The position numbers and the translations under genes were made by a program. From NCBI GenBank assembly GCA_913050545.1, contig CAJWZY010000150.1, positions 1-5,972 on the forward strand: 5,972 nt of DNA. The letters are read 5' to 3'. The stretch comes from an uncultured bacterium (lineage in GTDB: Bacteria > Planctomycetota > UBA8108). Positions 1 through 4,095 of this stretch are shown piece by piece. How positions within the stretch are numbered: the first letter of the stretch is position 1; the number at the start of each line of letters is the position of its first letter. The notes beneath the pieces were generated by a model. The model had not been told where the DNA came from, did not search any database, and saw only the letters and a list, made by a program, of their open reading frames with translations.

Positions 1-910
1 AAAATCGAATGCCAATGGGGGCGTCCATATCGAGGATCTCAAAAAGAAGATCTCCGACAAAACGGCCGCCATGATGATCACAAATCCGTCCACTCTGGGC
101 CTTTTCGAACAGAATATTGTCGATATCAGCAGGCTGATCCATGATGCGGGCGGACAAATGTATATGGACGGGGCCAACATGAATGCCATCCTGGGCCGAA
201 CCCGCCCCGGAGATTTCGGCATTGATGTCATGCACTATAACCTCCACAAGACCATGTCCACCCCCCATGGCGGCGGTGGACCGGGGGCAGGCCCCATCGC
301 CGTAACCGATGAGCTCGAGCCCTACCTCCCCGTACCCAGGATTATCCGGTCAGAAGACGGCTTTGAGCTCTGCTCCAACAGGCCCCTGAGCATTGGCAAG
401 GTGCGTACCTTCTTCGGCAACAGCGGCATCCTCCTGAGAGCCTACGCCTACCTGCGCGCCCATGGCCCGGAGGAGCTGCGAGGTGTCAGTGAGCATGCTG
501 TCCTCAACGCCAACTACATCCGCCAACGCCTCGAGGGAGCCTACCATCTTCCCTACGACACCCCCTGCATGCACGAGGTTGTCTTTACAGCGAAGAAACA
601 GAAATCCTCGGGCATCCGCGCCCTTGATATTGCCAAGCGCCTGATCGATATGGGTTACCATCCCCCGACAATCTACTTCCCCCTGGTCGTACATGAGGCC
701 CTGATGATCGAGCCCACGGAAACCGAGACCCGGGAAACGCTCGATGAGTTCTGCGAGGCCATGCTGCAGATCGCGCGGGAGGCGGAGGAAAGCCCCGAGC
801 TCCTCAAGGCGGCACCTGTGAACCAGCCCGTCAAGCGGCTCGATGAGGTCAACGCGGTAAAGTCTCCCATCCTCACCTGCCCCTGCGACACCGCGCCGGA
901 CGGCAATTAG
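1..910 (+). CDS. gcvPB: Glycine dehydrogenase (decarboxylating) subunit 2, 5'-truncated by window edge
   Basis: This is the PLP-binding half of the split P-protein of the glycine cleavage system. With GcvPA it decarboxylates glycine and passes the aminomethyl group to lipoyl-GcvH in the cytoplasm. The frame is open to the left edge (codons begin at base 2), so the ATG at 71 is internal: the residues before it (HIEDLKKKISDKTAA) are typical P-protein sequence. About 302 residues are visible, and since family members are usually about 480 aa, roughly 180 N-terminal residues are missing. Seen: TNPSTLGLFE, the YMDGANMNAILG segment, and the PLP-lysine motif NLHKTMSTPHGGGGPGAGP with the Schiff-base Lys at 248-250. 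Further on come SIGKVRTFFGN, AVLNANYIRQRL, PTIYFPLVVHEALMIEPTETE and the C-terminal RLDEV. All are intact. It ends at TAG 908-910, only 26 bases from the end of the convergent ribF. gcvPA would be expected just upstream, outside the window. Confidence 0.97.
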   Translation, partial: KSNANGGVHIEDLKKKISDKTAAMMITNPSTLGLFEQNIVDISRLIHDAGGQMYMDGANMNAILGRTRPGDFGIDVMHYNLHKTMSTPHGGGGPGAGPIAVTDELEPYLPVPRIIRSEDGFELCSNRPLSIGKVRTFFGNSGILLRAYAYLRAHGPEELRGVSEHAVLNANYIRQRLEGAYHLPYDTPCMHEVVFTAKKQKSSGIRALDIAKRLIDMGYHPPTIYFPLVVHEALMIEPTETETRETLDEFCEAMLQIAREAEESPELLKAAPVNQPVKRLDEVNAVKSPILTCPCDTAPDGN

Positions 911-936
911 TTTCCGGCCGGCGTGTCCAGCCTCAC

Positions 937-1947
937 TCAGCCGAGACGCGCCTTGATATCCAGACCGATCTGCGCCACCAGCTCATCAACGCTGGAGAAC
1001 TTCCGCTCTCCCCGGTGCATGGCGAGCACGAAAACCTCCAGGTATTCACCATAGAGATCGCCTTCGTAGTCGATCAAATGGACCTCCACCGTATCGACCT
1101 CCGGGTTGTAGAAAGATCCGCTTGCTGCTTCCTCTCCACCTGTAAGGGTAGGACGGCGACCGATATTCATGAGCCCGGGACAGAAACCATCCAGCTGCCC
1201 GGGGCTCTTCAGCTGCGGCCACGAGTACCTGGCTCGAGGTTGGGACCCGAGACAGAGCACATCGCAGAAATAAACCCCGGGAGAAGGCACGGAAACGCCC
1301 GGCAGCGAGAGGTTGGCCGTCGGGAAGCCGATCTTCCTCCCCCGGCCGTCTCCCTGCACGACCTTACCCAGCATGGAAAAGGGATGCCCCAGGAGAATGT
1401 CGAGCTCGGAAAAATCCCAGTTCGCCACAGCCCCGCGCACACGGGTGCTCGATACGGCAACCTCTCCCGCAAGCTCTGCCCGGCTACGCCTCACCTCCAG
1501 CCCCAGCTCATCCTGCCTGCCCTGGAGGTACTCAAAGGTCCCCTTGCGCCTGCTGCCGAAGGCACTGTCAAACCCCATCTGGAGGCCCTCCACGCCAAGC
1601 CCGTCAACAAGGATATCGCGGACAAAATCCTCCGGGGACAGGGCACGAAGCTCTTCATCAAAATTGAGCACCACCGTGGCTGAGATTCCCGCCCGCTCAA
1701 GCAGGAGCAGGCGATGATCAAGCGACACCACCGGCACAGGCGGATGGGAGCCCAGCACCGCCTGGGGATGTTCACGAAAGGTCACAACCACCGACTCAGC
1801 ACCTGCCTGCTCTGCCCACTTCTTCAGATCCTCGAGCAACACATGGTGGCCTCGATGGACTCCATCGAAGAAACCGATCGTCGCCACCTTCTTCGAATCG
1901 GTGGAGAAGTCCTGCCGGGCTGACTCTAAACTCTCGTAACGCTCCAT
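937..1947 (-). CDS. ribF: Bifunctional riboflavin kinase / FAD synthetase
   Basis: This 336-aa cytoplasmic enzyme phosphorylates riboflavin to FMN and adenylylates FMN to FAD. The N-terminal nucleotidyltransferase half has ATIGFFDGVHRGHH (residues 22-35, HxGH at 31-34), VVTFREHP (54-61) and SSTRVR (166-171). The C-terminal riboflavin kinase half has GDGRGRKIGFPTAN (199-212, with the PTAN motif), NIGRRPT (261-267), VEVHLID (287-293, E288 the likely catalytic base), GDLYG (296-300) and a RGERKF segment near 312-317. The position usually read as D-F-x-F-G is D-S-A-F-G here (127-131). The protein is somewhat longer than the usual 300-315 aa, apparently because of loops around residues 235-257 and 268-284. 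The ATG at 1945-1947 lies 5 bases after the def stop, so the two genes are probably translationally coupled. The Shine-Dalgarno is weak (GAGA about 12 bases upstream), which fits coupling. The stop TGA is at 939-937. Confidence 0.96.
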   Translation of the reverse strand: MERYESLESARQDFSTDSKKVATIGFFDGVHRGHHVLLEDLKKWAEQAGAESVVVTFREHPQAVLGSHPPVPVVSLDHRLLLLERAGISATVVLNFDEELRALSPEDFVRDILVDGLGVEGLQMGFDSAFGSRRKGTFEYLQGRQDELGLEVRRSRAELAGEVAVSSTRVRGAVANWDFSELDILLGHPFSMLGKVVQGDGRGRKIGFPTANLSLPGVSVPSPGVYFCDVLCLGSQPRARYSWPQLKSPGQLDGFCPGLMNIGRRPTLTGGEEAASGSFYNPEVDTVEVHLIDYEGDLYGEYLEVFVLAMHRGERKFSSVDELVAQIGLDIKARLG

Positions 1948-1952
1948 GCTGA

Positions 1953-2504
1953 CTACGGTTCTCGCGAACGCACCCCGGTCTTGCCGCTCGAATCACCTCT
2001 CTGCCTGTATTCTTCCTCCAGCTCCCGCAGCAGCTTCTTGGCCAGCAATTTCGCCGTTGTGTTGAGATGACGCAGAAACAACACCCCGTTCAGGTGGTCG
2101 AACTCGTGTTGAAAGACCCTGGCCTCAAGTTCATGCATCTCTTCCCTGAACTTTTCACCGGAGAGATCCTGGTATTCGCAGAGAATGGCTTCCGGACGGC
2201 TCACATTACCCCTGAGCTCAGGAATGGAGAGGCAACCCTCCTCCTCAACGGTGATCTCCTCCCCCTTGTCAAGAATGCGGGGGTTGATAAATACCCTCTC
2301 GCCCGAGCGGTCCTCATGACCGTAGATGTTGAGAATGAAAAGCCTGACGCTCCAGCCGACCTGCGGAGCAGCAAGCCCTACACCCTTCTCGCGGTACATC
2401 AGCTCGAACAACTCCTCGGTTCGTGCCTTCACCTCTCCGTCTATCTGCTCAAGAGGCTGCGCGGTTTTAAGGAGAACCGGATCCGGATAGTAAACAAGCT
2501 GCAT
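1953..2504 (-). CDS. def: Peptide deformylase
   Basis: This 183-aa cytoplasmic metalloenzyme removes the formyl group from the initiator methionine of nascent proteins. All three family motifs are intact: GVGLAAPQ (residues 41-48), EGCLS (89-93) and QHEFDHLNG (132-140). The metal ligands are therefore C91, H133 and H137, and the catalytic acid is E134. The N-terminus (LVYYPDPVLLKTAQPL) matches the usual family start, which supports the ATG at 2504-2502; a GAGGG Shine-Dalgarno lies 9 bases upstream. The C-terminal helix (residues about 148-168) is followed by a short charged tail of about 15 residues. It is the first gene of a pair with ribF. The usual partner fmt is not next to it here. The long open frame on the opposite strand is only a shadow of this gene. 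Confidence 0.97.
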   Translation of the reverse strand: MQLVYYPDPVLLKTAQPLEQIDGEVKARTEELFELMYREKGVGLAAPQVGWSVRLFILNIYGHEDRSGERVFINPRILDKGEEITVEEEGCLSIPELRGNVSRPEAILCEYQDLSGEKFREEMHELEARVFQHEFDHLNGVLFLRHLNTTAKLLAKKLLRELEEEYRQRGDSSGKTGVRSREP

Positions 2505-2513
2505 AAATCAAAT

Positions 2514-2518
2514 CCCTC
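2514..2518 (-). promoter_or_regulatory. Ribosome binding site of def
   Basis: On the minus strand GAGGG precedes the def ATG with a 9-base spacer. It is the only purine-rich anti-16S-like match close to this start, and it supports the chosen initiation codon. Confidence 0.6.
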
Positions 2519-2552
2519 AACCTGCAGCCAATTCACCAGGCCGACAATGGCC

Positions 2553-2568
2553 CTTGCCGTCAGGCAAG
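2553..2568. repeat. Perfect inverted repeat, 6-bp stem, in the divergent control region
   Basis: CTTGCC (2553-2558) and GGCAAG (2563-2568) are perfect reverse complements around a 4-base spacer GTCA. The element lies 49 bases upstream of the def start and about 190 bases before the lipoprotein start. There is no T-run directly after it on either strand, so it is not a convincing terminator. It could be a small leader hairpin of the def transcript, a protein-binding dyad, or chance. Confidence 0.4.
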
Positions 2569-2586
2569 TTCGCAGGAAAACCTGTC

Positions 2587-2611
2587 GCGCCATCGTCCAT
2601 ACCGATGGCGC
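2587..2611. repeat. Perfect inverted repeat, 9-bp arms, possible operator or leader hairpin
   Basis: GCGCCATCG (2587-2595) and CGATGGCGC (2603-2611) are exact reverse complements separated by the 7 bases TCCATAC. The element sits in the non-coding gap between the divergent def and lipoprotein genes. As RNA it would form a strong GC-rich hairpin; as DNA the arm centres are 16 bp apart, about one and a half helical turns. No uninterrupted T-tract follows directly: a short GTTTT occurs only after several bases on the minus side. A regulatory dyad or 5'-leader structure is therefore more likely than an intrinsic terminator. The function is inferred; the symmetry is seen directly. Confidence 0.5.
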
Positions 2612-2676
2612 CATTCAGATCGTAAGTATATCCCGCAATCCTCCCTTGCGAGGTGAAATATTTGCTGCCCGGTTGC

Positions 2677-2706
2677 TTGAAATGCCGTCCTCTGCCTGCT
2701 TATCCT
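2677..2706 (+). promoter_or_regulatory. Candidate sigma70-type promoter for the lipoprotein-cytochrome pair
   Basis: TTGAAA (2677-2682, five of six to TTGACA) and TATCCT (2701-2706, four of six to TATAAT) are separated by 18 bp. Transcription would begin near 2713, giving a leader of about 47 nt to the TTG at 2760 or about 17 nt to the ATG at 2730. This is a consensus match by eye in a region where a rightward promoter is required, and there is no further support. Confidence 0.3.
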
Positions 2707-2749
2707 TAGCTCTTGAGAGCCGGGCTGTTATGCTCGTCATCAAACGCCT

Positions 2750-2753
2750 GGAG
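2750..2753 (+). promoter_or_regulatory. Ribosome binding site deciding a TTG start
   Basis: GGAG (extended GGAGA) sits 6 bases before TTG 2760-2762. This is the best-placed Shine-Dalgarno among the in-frame candidates. ATG 2730 has only a loose GAGAG about 10 bases upstream. GTG 2817 has AAAGGG about 18 bases away, which is too far. Confidence 0.45.
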
Positions 2754-2759
2754 AATAAT

Positions 2760-4091
2760 TTGAAAGACCCTGTCGGAAAATCCCGGTTACAGAAAGGGCC
2801 CACGGCAAGCACCCTTGTGCCGCGTTGCCGGGCCTCGATCTTCGCAGGCCTCATCCTGGCGCTTGCGACCCTGCAGGGCTGCCTGCAACCCGGGGAACCA
2901 CGGGTTCTTCCCGAGGCAAAAGCACAAATCATTACGCGGCCGGCGAGGATATTTCACGGTAGCGAAGTCCAGCTGGAGGCCGTGCTGGCCCTTCCACGCA
3001 GAGCTTCCTATACCTGGAAGGCCTCTTCCGGCAGGCTGCTGTCAAATGATGCAAGGCTGGTCTACTGGGAGGCCCCGGCTGATGGGAAATCCTGCGAGAT
3101 CACCGTCGAGGTCAAGCTCGAGGGGTCCAGCGCTGCGGCCATCAGCACAGGAAAGGTCATCCGTACCAGGATGCCGGCCACCGATGACATGGTATCCATC
3201 CCCGGCGGAACCTTCATCATGGGAGACAACCTGACCAATACCAGCCGGGTTGACTTTATTCGAACAAGCCAGAACATGGCTGACAAACCTCCGCATAAGG
3301 TCAGCCTGGCGCCCTTCTGGATCGGCCGCCAGCGAGTCACCAATCGCCAGTACGTACGCTTCCTGCAGGCTGCGCTCGAGGAAGACCTCCTGGTTGTCAG
3401 CGGAGCGGCTGTCATGGGGCACCAGCGTGGCGGCGGGCTGGTCCCCTTCCTGAGGTTTTCCTATGAGGATCTCGCCGGCCAGAATTTCACCGAGCCCCGG
3501 CTCGCGCGCCTGATCTCCTGGGACGGCAAACGCTTCCTGGTAGAAAAAGAGAATGAGCTGTTGCCGGTCGTCGATATCACCTGGGCGGGAGCCCACGCCT
3601 ATGCACGCTACTACGGAAAGATCCTGCCGACGGAGGCCCAGTGGGAATACGCCGCCAGGGGTAACGACTCCCGGCGCTTCCCCTGGGGCAACGACCTCCC
3701 CACCGCGAAGCACGCCAACCTGAACCACCTGTGGGGAACCAAGCTCTTCCCGGTAGGCACTTTCAGTCCGCTGGGAGACAGCCCCTTTGGCGTGCAGGAG
3801 ATGATCGGCGGAGTTTTCGAGTGGGTAGATGACTGGTACAACCCCCACTACTACGCGGACAACTATGCAGCGGACGGTATTGAAAATCCCCGGGGGCCCC
3901 ACTGGGGCGATGACAAGGCCATTCGCGGAATCCCATCCTCCTACTTCATCACAGGGGAAGACTTTGAGGCCGTGCCCACCACGTTCCGCTACTCCTGGTT
4001 CCTCGAGCTCCCCATCGGGGACGGTTTCGCCAATGCCAAGACAGGCTTCAGGACGGCCCTTAACCACAACCCTGCTTCCCCCAGGCGCTGA
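2760..4091 (+). CDS. Lipoprotein with Ig/PKD-like domain and FGE-sulfatase (SUMF1-like) domain
   Basis: From the TTG at 2760 this is a 443-aa exported lipoprotein. A basic N-terminal stretch is followed by a hydrophobic core (residues about 26-38) and a lipobox LQGC, with the lipidated Cys at 41. Residues about 55-138 look like a bacterial Ig/PKD-like beta domain (YTWKASSG, YWEAP). Residues about 143-435 form an FGE-sulfatase domain. Its motifs are MVSIPGGTFIMG (144-155), PPHKVSLAPFWIGRQRVTNRQY, PVVDITWAGAHAYARYYGKILPTEAQWEYAARG, FPWGN, NPRGP and a final TGFRTA. Known members either make formylglycine in sulfatases or are non-heme-iron or binding relatives. Oddities: there is no cysteine anywhere in the FGE domain, GNVWEW is GGVFEW (350-355), and RGGSW is RGIPSS (389-394). 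Formylglycine synthesis is therefore unlikely. Alternative starts are ATG 2730 (453 aa) and GTG 2817 (424 aa); all three keep the lipobox. The stop lies 4 bases before the cytochrome gene. Confidence 0.88.
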   Translation: MKDPVGKSRLQKGPTASTLVPRCRASIFAGLILALATLQGCLQPGEPRVLPEAKAQIITRPARIFHGSEVQLEAVLALPRRASYTWKASSGRLLSNDARLVYWEAPADGKSCEITVEVKLEGSSAAAISTGKVIRTRMPATDDMVSIPGGTFIMGDNLTNTSRVDFIRTSQNMADKPPHKVSLAPFWIGRQRVTNRQYVRFLQAALEEDLLVVSGAAVMGHQRGGGLVPFLRFSYEDLAGQNFTEPRLARLISWDGKRFLVEKENELLPVVDITWAGAHAYARYYGKILPTEAQWEYAARGNDSRRFPWGNDLPTAKHANLNHLWGTKLFPVGTFSPLGDSPFGVQEMIGGVFEWVDDWYNPHYYADNYAADGIENPRGPHWGDDKAIRGIPSSYFITGEDFEAVPTTFRYSWFLELPIGDGFANAKTGFRTALNHNPASPRR

Positions 4092-4095
4092 GCTC

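Noticed and set aside
895..918. GCCGGA...TCCGGC inverted repeat around the gcvPB stop as a bidirectional terminator
   Set aside because: The stem is only 6 bp with a 12-base loop and no T-tract on either side. The convergent 26-base gap leaves little room, and I see no convincing intrinsic terminator there.
1015..1717. Rightward open frames opposite ribF (222 and 134 aa)
   Set aside because: These are antisense shadows of ribF caused by high GC. The translations show no domain, and the ribF motifs are complete on the other strand.
2587..2611. The 9-bp dyad as a rho-independent terminator
   Set aside because: No run of T directly follows the stem on either strand, and no gene ends nearby: both flanking genes start here and read outwards.
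2067..2729. The rightward open frame continuing upstream of the lipoprotein across the whole def gene
   Set aside because: It lies antisense to an intact def with all catalytic motifs, has no recognisable protein sequence before residue ~143 of the lipoprotein other than the signal peptide, and would bury the lipobox deep inside the protein.
2760..4091. Calling the lipoprotein a formylglycine-generating enzyme for a sulfatase
   Set aside because: The domain has no cysteine, several signature motifs are altered, and no sulfatase gene or C-x-P-x-R sulfatase motif is seen in the window.
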